A stretch of 64,000 nucleotides of DNA, taken from contig CAVWKG010000016.1 of assembly GCA_963755375.1 (NCBI GenBank), forward strand, positions 1,488,001-1,552,000, written 5' to 3'. Made by a program: the position numbers and the translations under genes. This DNA is from Bog-473 sp963755375 (GTDB lineage Bacteria; Actinomycetota; Acidimicrobiia; Acidimicrobiales; RAAP-2). Position 1 is the first letter of the stretch; each line of letters opens with the position of its first letter. The notes below the pieces were generated by a model, which had not been told where the DNA came from, searched no databases, and worked only from the letters and a program-made list of their open reading frames with translations. This document shows, piece after piece, positions 26,171 to 33,937 of the stretch.

Positions 26171-26986
26171 TCAGGGGTTGACGGCCCCGAACCGGCGCAC
26201 CCGGCGCTGGTAGTCGATGACCGCCTCGTAGAGGTGGCGGCGCCGCATGTCGGGCCAGAGGATCTCGGGGAAGACCAGCTCGCTGTAGGCGATCTCCCAC
26301 AGCAGGAAGTTCGAGATGCGGGTCTCGCCCGAGGTCCGGATCACGAGGTCGGGGTCGGGCATGTCGGGGAAGTAGAGGTGGCGGGCGATCGCCTTCTCGT
26401 CCACCTTGGAGGCGGGCGTGCCCTCGGCGACGAGGGCGCGCACGGCGTCGACGATCTCGGCGCGGCCGCCGTAGTTGAACGCCATCGTCATCACCATGCG
26501 CCGGTTGTGCCTGGTGAGCTCGATGGACTCGTCCATGCGCTTGAGCACCCGACGCGGTACCCGCCAGTCACGTCGGCCGGCAAAGCGGATCTGCACGCCC
26601 TTCTCGTTGAGCTCGTCGCGGCGGCGCATCAGCAGCGACTGGTTGAAGTTCATGAGGTAGCGCACCTCGTCGGGCGGCCGCCGCCAGTTCTCGGTGGAGA
26701 AGGCGTACAGGGTGATCCACTTGATGCCGATCTCGAGAGCGCCGTTCACCACGTCGAGCAGCGCGGTCTCGCCGGCACCGTGGCCCTCGGTGCGGGGCAG
26801 GCCCCGGGCGCTGGCCCAGCGGCCGTTGCCGTCCATCACGCAGGCGACGTGGACGGGCACGCGGGAGCGGTCGAGCTCCGGCGGGACCGGATCGGGCTTC
26901 TCCGAGGCGGCGCCGTTGCCGGGATCACGATTCTGGTCCTGGTCCCGTCGCCGGACACCGCCCGGGTCGCGGACGGCGGAGGTCAC
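26171..26986 (-). CDS. uppS: Isoprenyl transferase (undecaprenyl/decaprenyl diphosphate synthase)
   Basis: A 271-residue cis-prenyltransferase starting at GTG 26986. Conserved elements are CVMDGNGRWA with the catalytic Asp, the RTEGHGAG segment, YAFSTENWRRP, and the C-terminal RTSGETRISNFLLWEIAYSEL. It makes the long-chain polyprenyl diphosphate used as the lipid carrier for cell-wall synthesis. The usual neighbours era and recO lie on either side in related genomes; here era is 26 kb away because of the accessory block. Confidence 0.95.
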   Translation of the reverse strand: MTSAVRDPGGVRRRDQDQNRDPGNGAASEKPDPVPPELDRSRVPVHVACVMDGNGRWASARGLPRTEGHGAGETALLDVVNGALEIGIKWITLYAFSTENWRRPPDEVRYLMNFNQSLLMRRRDELNEKGVQIRFAGRRDWRVPRRVLKRMDESIELTRHNRRMVMTMAFNYGGRAEIVDAVRALVAEGTPASKVDEKAIARHLYFPDMPDPDLVIRTSGETRISNFLLWEIAYSELVFPEILWPDMRRRHLYEAVIDYQRRVRRFGAVNP

Positions 26987-27099
26987 CGGATGAACCTACC
27001 GCGGCCTGCCCCTCCCGGATTCCTGGCACGGGGCGCCGTTTCGTGCTCAAGTATCCACACCCCGGCCAGGCGGTACGGGTGGAGGATCCAGGAGGAGCC

Positions 27100-27774
27100 A
27101 TGTCCGAGCCAGCTGCTGCACCACGCCCCGACACCACCGACATGTTCGCGGTCCACGGCGTCTTCCGGGACAGCCTCGGGGCGGCCCCGACGCTGGTCGG
27201 GGGCATCGCGCCCGGCGACGCCGAGCGCGTGGCCCTGATCGCCAACTACTACGAGAACATCCTGTCCTTCCTCGAAGCCCACCACGACGGCGAGGAGAAG
27301 CTGGTCTTCCCGCTCCTGCGCGAGCGGTGCGCCGGCGACGACGCCCTGATCGACCACATGGACGAGCAGCACCACGAGGCACTCGCGCTGCTGGAGGAGG
27401 CCAAGGCCTCGCTCGCCGCCTGGCCTGGGGGTGACGCCGCGGCGCAGAAGGCGGCGCAGGCGCGCTTGGACGAACTGTGCAGCCATCTGCTCGAGCACCT
27501 CGGCGAGGAGGAGCAGAAGGTTCTTCCCCTGGCGACCGAGCACCTCTCCATGGAGGAGTGGGGTGCCCTGCCGGGACACGGCCTGGCCAATTTCCACGGC
27601 GACAAGATCTGGCTGATCCTCGGCCTCATCCAGGAACGCATGACCGACGAGCAGCGGGCGGGAATGATGGCGCACATGCCGCCGCCCGCGCTCGAGATGT
27701 GGACCGGTTTCGGTGAGCAGGCGTTCAAGGACTATTCGTCGGTGGTCACGGTAGAGGTCGTCAACCACGCCTGA
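27100..27774 (+). CDS. Hemerythrin-like HHE-domain protein
   Basis: A 224-residue protein from the ATG at 27100, preceded by GGAGGAG. Paired His/Glu clusters of the HHE cation-binding fold are seen in FAVHGVFRDSL, FLEAHHDGEEKLVFPLL, HMDEQHHEALALL and HLLEHLGEEEQKVLPLA. The domain binds a di-iron centre in known members. A second half-domain follows (GHGLANFHGDKIW). The physiological role in oxygen, NO or redox sensing is not indicated by context. Confidence 0.85.
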   Translation: MSEPAAAPRPDTTDMFAVHGVFRDSLGAAPTLVGGIAPGDAERVALIANYYENILSFLEAHHDGEEKLVFPLLRERCAGDDALIDHMDEQHHEALALLEEAKASLAAWPGGDAAAQKAAQARLDELCSHLLEHLGEEEQKVLPLATEHLSMEEWGALPGHGLANFHGDKIWLILGLIQERMTDEQRAGMMAHMPPPALEMWTGFGEQAFKDYSSVVTVEVVNHA

Positions 27775-27895
27775 GGGGTTCTGGGTGGGTTCCCGTCGCG
27801 GTCGGGCGGGTCTGGCCGCGGCGGGTGTCGGTGGGTGTGGGCGGGTGTGGCAGCGGCGCGAACCGGACCGGACCTGAGCCCGGTACACCACGGCT
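27775..27895. other. G-rich intergenic stretch with potential quadruplex
   Basis: Between the hemerythrin gene and the first dinG fragment the plus strand has four G3 runs within about 25 bases (around 27823-27850), spaced by short T/C loops. This fits the usual G-quadruplex pattern. No gene is seen. Confidence 0.4.
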
Positions 27896-28115
27896 GTGGC
27901 GTCATCTCCGATGACCGACGAGGACGGCGAGTACGTCGCCGAGCCTGATGGTCTCGACGAGCTCGACGTCTTCGGCTCCTCGGGCGGGGCCGGGGCGGAT
28001 GCCCGCCAGGCCGGCGACGGCAGCGTGGACGGGCTCGACAAGATCACGGCGCAGATGCCCGTCGGCGAGCACCGGCCCGAGCAGCAGGAGATGTGCCGTG
28101 CCGTCGCAGAGGCGC
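27896..28115 (+). pseudogene. dinG-like helicase fragment, N-terminal part
   Basis: The frame reads DARQAGDGSVDGLDKITAQM, then GEHRPEQQEMCRAVAEA. This matches residues ~25-63 of the intact helicase at 50985-53087 (DARQAGDDAVAGLDKITAQM, GEHRPEQQEMCRAVAEA). Homology ends exactly at VAEA, and the following codons come from an unrelated ~80-bp repeat before a stop at 28177. The ATP-binding loop is absent, so the product cannot be a helicase. Confidence 0.85.
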
Positions 28116-28190
28116 CTAGTCCCGAGTGGGACCGACGTTTGGTGCTGCCGTTCGCGCTTGAAGTCGCAGCGGCATAGCCCCTAACGAATC
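28112..28190 (+). repeat. R1 repeat, copy 1 (intact, unoccupied IS-C site)
   Basis: About 79 bp nearly identical to 45262-45340, with two or three substitutions. It is joined on its left to the dinG N-terminal fragment. In this copy the right end continues directly as ACGAATC-AGGCAC (28184-28196); in the other copy the IS-C element sits exactly at that point. It is thus the empty-site counterpart. Confidence 0.85.
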
Positions 28191-28207
28191 AGGCACGACT
28201 GGGGCAG
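28186..28207 (+). repeat. Dispersed hairpin repeat, right half
   Basis: The words GGCACGACTGGGGCAG match the right half of the dispersed repeat best seen at 33871-33920. This copy abuts the R1 repeat and forms the empty IS-C target. Confidence 0.6.
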
Positions 28208-28278
28208 TCACATGGGGCGCGACCCCTGCCACCCCCGGCACTTTGAACCGATGTGCCGCGTCGACACTCCGGGCGTCC

Positions 28279-28306
28279 TTGACTATATCTAACCATTCTG
28301 TTAAAT
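28279..28306 (+). promoter_or_regulatory. Candidate promoter for the arsR-type cassette
   Basis: TTGACT (28279-28284) and TTAAAT (28301-28306) are separated by 16 bp and lie 39 bp before the ATG of the ArsR-type gene. The region is strikingly AT-rich. ATATCTA occurs at 28285 and again at 28321, flanking the start region, and could be bound by the encoded repressor (inference). Confidence 0.6.
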
Positions 28307-28344
28307 AACTACTCTGTGAAATATCTACAGGAGCGACGACAACC

Positions 28345-28710
28345 ATGACCGTGACGGCCCCCGATCGGTTCGACGTCGTCTTCGCCGCATTGTCGGACCC
28401 TACGCGGCGCTCGATCGTGCGTCGGTTGGCCGACGGTGAGGCAACCGTGCTCGAGTTGGCCGAGCCGTTCCCGATCACTCTCCCAGCCATCTCCCGTCAT
28501 CTGAAGGTCCTCGAGCAGGCGGGTCTGATCAGCCGTGGCCGAGATGGACAACGGCGGCCATGCCAGCTGCGACCGGAGCCTCTGGTCGAGATCGCCGCAT
28601 GGGCCGAGCACACACGAGCTTCGTGGGAGCTCCGTCTCGACCGGCTCGATGCGCACCTCCGGCGCACATCTGATCGAACCGCATCCTCACCGAAATTGGA
28701 GAAGCCATGA
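28345..28710 (+). CDS. ArsR/SmtB-family winged-helix regulator
   Basis: A 121-residue protein with the ArsR fold: FDVVFAALSDPTRRSIVRRLA, then the recognition helix ITLPAISRHLKVLEQAGLI and the wing RGRDGQRRPCQL. No metal-binding CVC motif is present, so it belongs to the non-metal group commonly paired with SRPBCC genes. It overlaps the following SRPBCC gene by 4 bp (ATGA). It probably regulates this cassette from the AT-rich promoter just upstream. Confidence 0.88.
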   Translation: MTVTAPDRFDVVFAALSDPTRRSIVRRLADGEATVLELAEPFPITLPAISRHLKVLEQAGLISRGRDGQRRPCQLRPEPLVEIAAWAEHTRASWELRLDRLDAHLRRTSDRTASSPKLEKP

Positions 28711-29195
28711 GCACCACCCCCTCCGTCACCGATCCGACGACCTGGGCTCTCGATCGTGAGATCGTCCTCGTTCGAGTTCTTGACGCCACACGCGAAGCGG
28801 TGTTCGCCGCGTGGACCGATGCGAACGCTTTCTGCCGATGGTTCGGTCCCGATGGGTTCACCTGCACCGTCCGAGAAATGGACGTGCGCCCGGGAGGTCG
28901 AGCGTGCTTCGACATGGCTTCCGCAGACGGCGCCGTGTTCACGAATCGCTTCGACTACCTCGAAGTCGTTCCAGCCGAGAGGTTGGTGCTCGATCACGGA
29001 TCCGATGCCGACGATGACCCGGCACGCTTCCGAGTGACAATTGTCCTCGATGAACAATCCGATGGAAAGACGGTGTTGACGCTGCGACAGCTCCACCCAA
29101 CCGTCGAGCAGCGAGTTGCAACTATCGGCTTCGGCGCTGTCGAGCTCGGTCTGCAGACGATGCAGAAGCTCGCTCACCATCTCGGCGTCGCCTGA
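28707..29195 (+). CDS. SRPBCC/AHSA1-like domain protein
   Basis: A 162-residue protein with the AHSA1 pattern: an early LVRVLDATREAVFAAWTDA, then FCRWFGPDGFTC, RPGGRACFDM, and a C-terminal helix. It is the standard partner of this ArsR type across actinobacteria and proteobacteria. The pair is thought to bind small hydrophobic ligands, but the ligand here is unknown. Translation is coupled to the regulator. Confidence 0.85.
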   Translation: MSTTPSVTDPTTWALDREIVLVRVLDATREAVFAAWTDANAFCRWFGPDGFTCTVREMDVRPGGRACFDMASADGAVFTNRFDYLEVVPAERLVLDHGSDADDDPARFRVTIVLDEQSDGKTVLTLRQLHPTVEQRVATIGFGAVELGLQTMQKLAHHLGVA

Positions 29196-29272
29196 TTCCC
29201 ACGGCCGACGAAATCTCGCCGCGGGACAGCTCAACCAGTCTGATCGACCACAACCAACCCCAAGGAGCCGCC

Positions 29273-29914
29273 ATGTCGCGCGTCCGCATCCACAACTTCT
29301 CGATCTCGCTAGACGGGTTCGCCACCGGCGAGGGGCAGGCCCTCGAGACGCCGTTCGGCCACGCGGGGCATCGGCTCCACGAGTGGATGTTCGCCACTCG
29401 GTTCGGCCGCCGCGAAGTCCTCGGCGAGTCGGGCGGCACCGAAGGTGTCGATGACGCGATGGCCGAGCGCTACGGACCCGGGATCGGTGCGGAGATCATG
29501 GGCGCTGGCAAGTTTGGCCCTCCGGGCTGGCAGGACGACTCGGAGTGGCGCGGGTGGTGGGGTGAAAACCCGCCGTTCCACACTCCGACGTACGTCCTGA
29601 CCCACCGTCCGCACCCGTCGCTGGAGATGGAGGGTGGTACGACGTTCCACTTTCTCGACGCCGCGCCAGCGGATGCACTCGAGGTGGCGCGGGACGCAGC
29701 CGCCGGTCAGGACGTTCGCATCGGCGGGGGTCCGACCATGATGCGCGCGTTCATCGCCGCCGGTCTCGTCGACCACCTGCACGTCGTGCAGGTGCCGATC
29801 CTGCTCGGCCGCGGTGTTCGCATATGGGACGGCCTGGAGGCGTTGGAGCAGCAGTACGACGTGGAGGCAGTCTCGACGCCCCGCGGCGTCACCCACCTCA
29901 CGTTCACCCGATGA
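29273..29914 (+). CDS. Dihydrofolate-reductase-like (RibD C-terminal) protein
   Basis: A 213-residue protein that starts SRVRIHNFSISLDGFATGEG, the DHFR/RibD signature. It has GAGKFGPPGW, YVLTHRPHPSLEM and VRIGGGPTMMRAFIAAGLVDHLHVVQVP (split over turn), with the GGG NADPH-loop. It follows the ArsR-SRPBCC pair at 77 bp with AAGGAG upstream of the ATG. This three-gene combination is a recurrent mobile cassette in soil bacteria. The substrate is unknown; a true folate role is unlikely. Confidence 0.85.
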   Translation: MSRVRIHNFSISLDGFATGEGQALETPFGHAGHRLHEWMFATRFGRREVLGESGGTEGVDDAMAERYGPGIGAEIMGAGKFGPPGWQDDSEWRGWWGENPPFHTPTYVLTHRPHPSLEMEGGTTFHFLDAAPADALEVARDAAAGQDVRIGGGPTMMRAFIAAGLVDHLHVVQVPILLGRGVRIWDGLEALEQQYDVEAVSTPRGVTHLTFTR

Positions 29915-29971
29915 CCTCACGGCGGCACTGGCCTGCCCCCATAAGTTCACCGAACTGCATCTCGAGGGTCG

Positions 29972-30014
29972 CCCCGAACGCCGGGACTGGGTGCCACCGT
30001 GCGGCACAACGGGG
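29972..30014 (+). repeat. Dispersed hairpin repeat copy
   Basis: This contains CCCCGAACGCCGGGACTGGG, then GTGCCACC and GCGGCACAACGGGG, matching the copies at 33871 and 36850. It lies directly after the DHFR-like gene. Confidence 0.7.
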
Positions 30015-30131
30015 ATAGGCCTGAACTCATCCGAATCGCCGATGATCGCTAGGAAGCAGGAGCCAGGGTCGCCACTGCAGAACCGCAGAGGTGGGTCAGA
30101 ACGGCCGTGCAGGCCTTATTCAGTCACTGAC

Positions 30132-31100
30132 TCAGTTCGCCACGGTGACCGAGGTGCCGGGGCCGAACCCGTACCCACCAAAGGGGTACAAGGCCTCGCA
30201 GTAGATGGAGTAAGCCCCGTTGGTCACGCTCGAGGTGTTCCACTCGAACAACCACCCGTAGTAGGTGAGGGTGGCCTCACCTAGCACGCTCACGCTTCCA
30301 CCGAGTTGGAATAAGACCGCGCCGGTAGTACCGGGAGGAGAGACGCAGTCGAGCACCTGGGTGCCCGACACCGTGGAGTCGTTCGCCGGCACCACCACGG
30401 TGGGGCCTTGGTTGGCCACATCTATCGAAGTGACGGGGGTGGTGCCGCCTTGTAAGTCTGCGTACTGGGCATTGGCAGCAAAGGGGTAGCTGCCGTTTGC
30501 CACCTCTGTGCTGTCCCAGAGCGCAATCCATCCGTAGATGGTGGGAATGGCGCTTATTTCACAAAGCGGGGGGGCCGGGGGAGGGCCAGTAGGAGGACAG
30601 CCAGATGCGACGATACCGAAGGTGACCTTGTCCACCCCCGGTGTGGCAACCGCGTCGAGCACGGCTTGTGTGCCCGACACGGTGGCGCCAGAGGGCGGCA
30701 GCACGATCGAGACGCTCGGGTTCGGGTTGTTCACCGTGATCGAGATGCCGGGACTCGTGCCGCTTGAGCCACCGGAGGTGGCGACGCTCTGGAGGGTGTA
30801 GGTCCCGGAGGGCTTGGTCGTGCTGTCCCAGAGCGCAATCCAACCGTAGATGGTGGGGGTGGCGGTGGCGATCACTCCGTCGCTCACGGTGCCCTGTGAC
30901 AGTTCGAACTGCACCTGGGTCACTCCCGCAGAGGCGCTCGCGTCCAGCACGACCTGGGTGCCTGAGACGGTGGCACCGGTCGAGGGAACCAGGACCTGAG
31001 TGCTCGGTGGCTGAGCGCTGGCGACCTTCGTTGGTAGCGCGGCCAAAGCTATTGCCAGGCCCAGCGCAGCCATGACGACGAGGACCCTCGGTAACCGCAT
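30132..31100 (-). CDS. Secreted Ig-like repeat protein with YGW motif (short form)
   Basis: A 322-residue protein with a signal peptide (LVVMAALGLAIALAALPTKVASAQ, cleavage likely after ASA). Three ~90-residue Ig-like repeats follow. Each starts with GATVSGTQ-V-LDA and carries the motif TIYGWIALWDST or YYGWLFEWNTSS, and an end strand ISITVNN/SVTVAN. Cysteines occur in pairs within repeats two and three. A longer relative with the same repeats is at 48794-50191 near the other end of the accessory block. Surface or extracellular binding is likely; the ligand is unknown. Confidence 0.75.
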   Translation of the reverse strand: MRLPRVLVVMAALGLAIALAALPTKVASAQPPSTQVLVPSTGATVSGTQVVLDASASAGVTQVQFELSQGTVSDGVIATATPTIYGWIALWDSTTKPSGTYTLQSVATSGGSSGTSPGISITVNNPNPSVSIVLPPSGATVSGTQAVLDAVATPGVDKVTFGIVASGCPPTGPPPAPPLCEISAIPTIYGWIALWDSTEVANGSYPFAANAQYADLQGGTTPVTSIDVANQGPTVVVPANDSTVSGTQVLDCVSPPGTTGAVLFQLGGSVSVLGEATLTYYGWLFEWNTSSVTNGAYSIYCEALYPFGGYGFGPGTSVTVAN

Positions 31101-31392
31101 GGCGTACCTCCGTTCGGCACCAGACCCAAGCGATTGGCAACGACTTTTCGTGAGGGCAGCAATTCGAGCAACGACTCCTCACGACGGCATAGCACGACCG
31201 AAGCTGTCGTGCAATGGGTTTCAAATGTTCGTTAGTCGTTCGTTGATCGTAACGACCATCTCCTACGGCCGGACCGGACGCAGAATGTCCCCGTCACGCC
31301 GGGTCGGAGGACGTTTGAGCCATTATTCGGTTGTGGCACAAATAAGGACCCGGGGGGGTAGTTCCGATTGTGGCCCGGACTACCGTGCTGCG

Positions 31393-31869
31393 ATGGCGGC
31401 GCCATTGCGCCCCCGGCGACTACTTGCTGTCCTGGGCATCGCTGTCCTCTCGGCCGGGTGTGTGACGACACACCATCACGCCGTGAGCGCGGATGATTCC
31501 CCGACCCTGCCGCCAACGACAGCCGCGGCGACAACGACCACAACAAGGACCACGACGACGATGCCGCCGACCACGACTACGACGCGGGTGCCTTCGCCGG
31601 TCATCGTTCCTGTGCCGCCCAGTCCATCGACTTCAACGACCACCAGCGGATTCGGCAGTGGTGGCCCTGGCACGGTGAGGGTTCCGGTTGTCGCCGGTGA
31701 CTCCTACGGCAGTGCGGCCAGCATGCTCTCGAATCTCGGCCTGGTCCCGCAACCCGGCTCGACGATCACTTGCACATTCGATCCGAACGGACCGCCGGTG
31801 ACGAACACCGAGCCGCCCGCGGTCTCAGTCGTGGACTCCGGATCGGTTGTGCAGATCTGCAACGGATAG
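31393..31869 (+). CDS. Lipoprotein with Thr-rich linker and PASTA-like domain
   Basis: A 158-residue protein from the ATG at 31393. The lipobox is LSAGC after a hydrophobic signal (LLAVLGIAVLSAGC). A Thr/Pro-rich stalk of ~50 residues follows, then a C-terminal domain reading VRVPVVAGDSYGSAASMLSN, LGLVPQPGS and a final VVDSGSVVQIC, the pattern of a single PASTA domain. PASTA domains bind cell-wall muropeptides or act as spacers. It probably sits on the outer face of the membrane. The frame is open back to 31072, but the lipobox fixes the start. Confidence 0.8.
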   Translation: MAAPLRPRRLLAVLGIAVLSAGCVTTHHHAVSADDSPTLPPTTAAATTTTTRTTTTMPPTTTTTRVPSPVIVPVPPSPSTSTTTSGFGSGGPGTVRVPVVAGDSYGSAASMLSNLGLVPQPGSTITCTFDPNGPPVTNTEPPAVSVVDSGSVVQICNG

Positions 31870-31916
31870 GACGGACGGCCACTTCGTAGACGTGTCAGTG
31901 ATCGGTTCCGTCGCAC

Positions 31917-31945
31917 CGCCCCAGAACGCCGGGACTGGGTGCGTC
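31917..31945 (+). repeat. Dispersed hairpin repeat, partial copy
   Basis: GCCCCAGAACGCCGGGACTG and GGTGCG match the left half of the dispersed repeat. It sits between the lipoprotein and GNAT genes. Confidence 0.6.
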
Positions 31946-31987
31946 CTTCTCCGCGGCGATCAACTGTGGCGCAGGAGGGATCTTCAG

Positions 31988-32626
31988 CTAGCTGCCAGAG
32001 GACGTGCTGCTGTGAGGTAGGGGCTTGCGATACATGGCCCAGACGTCAGGGCCGCCGCCCTCAAGGCGCTTGTGTTCAATGACCTCGAAGCCAAAGGTCG
32101 AATAGAAGTCGAGGTTCGGCTCCGACGACGTCTCGAGGAATGACCCGGTACCTTCTCGGTCGGCGTTGGTTAATCCTGGGACCAACGTCCGAGCTCCCAG
32201 GCCCTTGCTCTGCCTCGCCGGCGCTGTTCCGAGGACGGCCAAGCTGAAGTGGCGCTGCTTCGGCCGCCATTCCTCGACTTCACGCTGCGCTGCCAGAGAC
32301 GCGTTGTGACGAGATCCCTCGAGCTGCGCAACAACGGGATCCAAGGCGCGAGAGATCGACGAGGGCACCAGAACGGCACTGTCCATCCACACGGCGACTG
32401 ACTGGATCACGCCTTCGAGACCGCTCAGCCATACTTCACCGAAAGTTAGGCCCAGATTTTCAAGAGCCAGAAGCTGGAGTCGAGTGATCCGCGCCTGGTG
32501 ATTGTCAGGGTCGACCGTCCACCTAGTCCACGGGTAGTCGGCGAACGCTTCGCCGAGGACCTCACTGGCCCGTTTGAGGTCCCCCACCCTGGCCTGCCGA
32601 GTTTCGATGGTCACCCTAACGATCAT
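31988..32626 (-). CDS. GNAT-family N-acetyltransferase
   Basis: About 212 residues from the ATG at 32626. The N-terminal strand-helix reads IETRQARVGDLKRASEVLGEAF. The core strand is FSLAVLGTAPARQSKGLG, giving the Q/RxxGxG/A acetyl-CoA loop as RQSKGLG. Then comes LDFYSTFGFEVIEH, the usual motif B. The acceptor is unknown. An upstream open extension to 32881 has poor composition and is not included. Confidence 0.82.
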   Translation of the reverse strand: MIVRVTIETRQARVGDLKRASEVLGEAFADYPWTRWTVDPDNHQARITRLQLLALENLGLTFGEVWLSGLEGVIQSVAVWMDSAVLVPSSISRALDPVVAQLEGSRHNASLAAQREVEEWRPKQRHFSLAVLGTAPARQSKGLGARTLVPGLTNADREGTGSFLETSSEPNLDFYSTFGFEVIEHKRLEGGGPDVWAMYRKPLPHSSTSSGS

Positions 32627-32708
32627 TGCCGAGTGTCGAGATCTCGGCCTCTCATGGTGGCCCCCGTGCGCCGGGTGTGGGTCACTTGAGCTGGACCAAC
32701 GGGAGCTG

Positions 32709-33089
32709 TCAGTACCGTTCCACGAGATGCGCTCGGGTTGCGGGTAGCTCGTACGGATCTGGCCAGAAGTCGGTGATACGGACGATGGTGCCGTCGTCTT
32801 GTAGGTCGAAGAAACACAGCCCCGGCTGGACTGTGCCGTCGGCGTTCGTGAACTGGATCCAGCTGGACGCATGCAACCCATCCCCGATGATCCGGTTTAC
32901 CTCTAGATGCCAACCACCGGGGAAGCCCTCCATGTTGAACCGCACGTAGTTGCTACGGCCACGGACTCGTTCCCGAGTTTGGGGTCCTTCGTAGACGACA
33001 TCCTCCGAGAGCAGTGCTTCGAGGCCGGACCAATCCCTTGCATTGGCGGTCGCCCAGTATGCAGTCACAACCTCAGTGGCATCTCTCAT
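32709..33089 (-). CDS. SnoaL/NTF2-like domain protein
   Basis: A 126-residue protein with the cone-shaped NTF2-like pattern: VVTAYWATANARDWSGLEALL, DVVYEGPQTRERVRGRSNYV, then strands ending LCFFDLQDDGTIVRITDFW. Such proteins are small isomerase- or cyclase-like, or only ligand-binding. The usual catalytic Asp-His pair is not obvious, so activity is uncertain. Confidence 0.8.
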   Translation of the reverse strand: MRDATEVVTAYWATANARDWSGLEALLSEDVVYEGPQTRERVRGRSNYVRFNMEGFPGGWHLEVNRIIGDGLHASSWIQFTNADGTVQPGLCFFDLQDDGTIVRITDFWPDPYELPATRAHLVERY

Positions 33090-33121
33090 CCAAGGAACGC
33101 TAGATGCCGGATGTTGCGACC

Positions 33122-33149
33122 TGCCCCCGAACGCCGGGACGGTGGGGCA
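33122..33149 (+). repeat. Dispersed hairpin repeat copy with clear stem
   Basis: TGCCCC (33122-33127) and GGGGCA (33144-33149) form a 6-bp inverted repeat around a loop that contains GAACGCCGGGACGG. It is the clearest stem version of the dispersed repeat. Confidence 0.7.
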
Positions 33150-33196
33150 CCTTTTGACCCAGGCCGCTCGGCCCTCGGAGTGGCACTATCTCTGAT

Positions 33197-33394
33197 GTGA
33201 CCGTGTACCAATGCTGCTTTTGTCTTGATCCCGTGAGCGATGCTGACCCTCAGTCGCTGTCCATGGACCTTCGGGCCGTCACAAGACGAAGCGACCAACG
33301 ACCTCCAAGCCAAGAGTTTTGCTGTCACTCCTCTTGTCTCGCCGAGCGCCTGGCACCCAACGTCCCGTTCGATTCAGACCTCTTCGAGGGTTAG
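33197..33394 (+). CDS. Small Cys-rich conserved-type protein
   Basis: A 65-residue protein (GTG start) with YQCCFCLDPV near the start and FCCHSSCLAERLAPNVPFD near the end. The spacing of CxxC and HxxC pairs suggests a single zinc site. Similar tiny proteins occur next to toxin/immunity or accessory genes in soil bacteria; no function is claimed. There is no strong ribosome site, so leaderless or GTG-third-codon starts are possible. Confidence 0.5.
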   Translation: MTVYQCCFCLDPVSDADPQSLSMDLRAVTRRSDQRPPSQEFCCHSSCLAERLAPNVPFDSDLFEG

Positions 33395-33454
33395 TTCTTC
33401 GCCCAAGCCTGCCCCAGTTCGCCGGTACGGTGACCACCTAGAGGTCAGCTTTGG

Positions 33455-33799
33455 TCAGCCGGGGCCGAAAGAACTCGACGCATCCCGCTCGATGAGCTGA
33501 ATGTATCGGCCACGGCGAATCGTCATATCAAAGAGAGCGATCCAGGTGCTTCCACCGGCCCGACACTCCATGTACGTCCGAGAGCCTGCCGCCAGGTCCA
33601 ATCTGACCTTTGGGCTCCGCGTCCAGTCAAGCTTGATCCACATCTCGTGCCTACCCGGGGACAAACTGAGTTCTCGCGTCTCGTCCTCGCCCAGTGCTGC
33701 CATTTGATTGCCGTCAACGATGGCTCGATAAGAGCGCCAGAGGTCTCGTTGTCCTGGTTGGCGATGCAGGATCAGAGTTGCGGTTTGCTCATTGGTCAT
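33455..33799 (-). CDS. Small PEGA-like domain protein, second type
   Basis: A 114-residue protein from the ATG at 33799. The core YRAIVDGNQMAALGEDETRE, then LSPGRHEMWIKLDW and a hydrophobic-basic end, parallels the protein at 10778-11086. An in-frame extension to 33898 lacks support. The function is unknown; the two genes share a fold pattern but little identity. Confidence 0.6.
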   Translation of the reverse strand: MTNEQTATLILHRQPGQRDLWRSYRAIVDGNQMAALGEDETRELSLSPGRHEMWIKLDWTRSPKVRLDLAAGSRTYMECRAGGSTWIALFDMTIRRGRYIQLIERDASSSFGPG

Positions 33800-33870
33800 G
33801 GTTTCCCGCCACAGGCCATACCCGATTCCCAATCGGGCACTCGAAGTGGTGCCCCTCGTGGGGTCAACCA

Positions 33871-33920
33871 GTGCCCCCGTACGCCTGGAAGGTGGCACAG
33901 TCCGGCACGACTGGGGCAGT
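33871..33920 (+). repeat. Dispersed hairpin repeat, fullest copy
   Basis: In order it holds GTGCCCCCGTACGCCTGGAA, GGTGGCACAG, TCCGGCACGA and CTGGGGCAGT. Both the left half (CCCCGTAC-GCC-GGA) and right half (GGCACGACTGGGGCAG) are present, so it best defines the ~48-bp unit. It lies before an unknown small gene. Confidence 0.75.
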
Positions 33921-33937
33921 GTGACCAGGCTGAAAGT

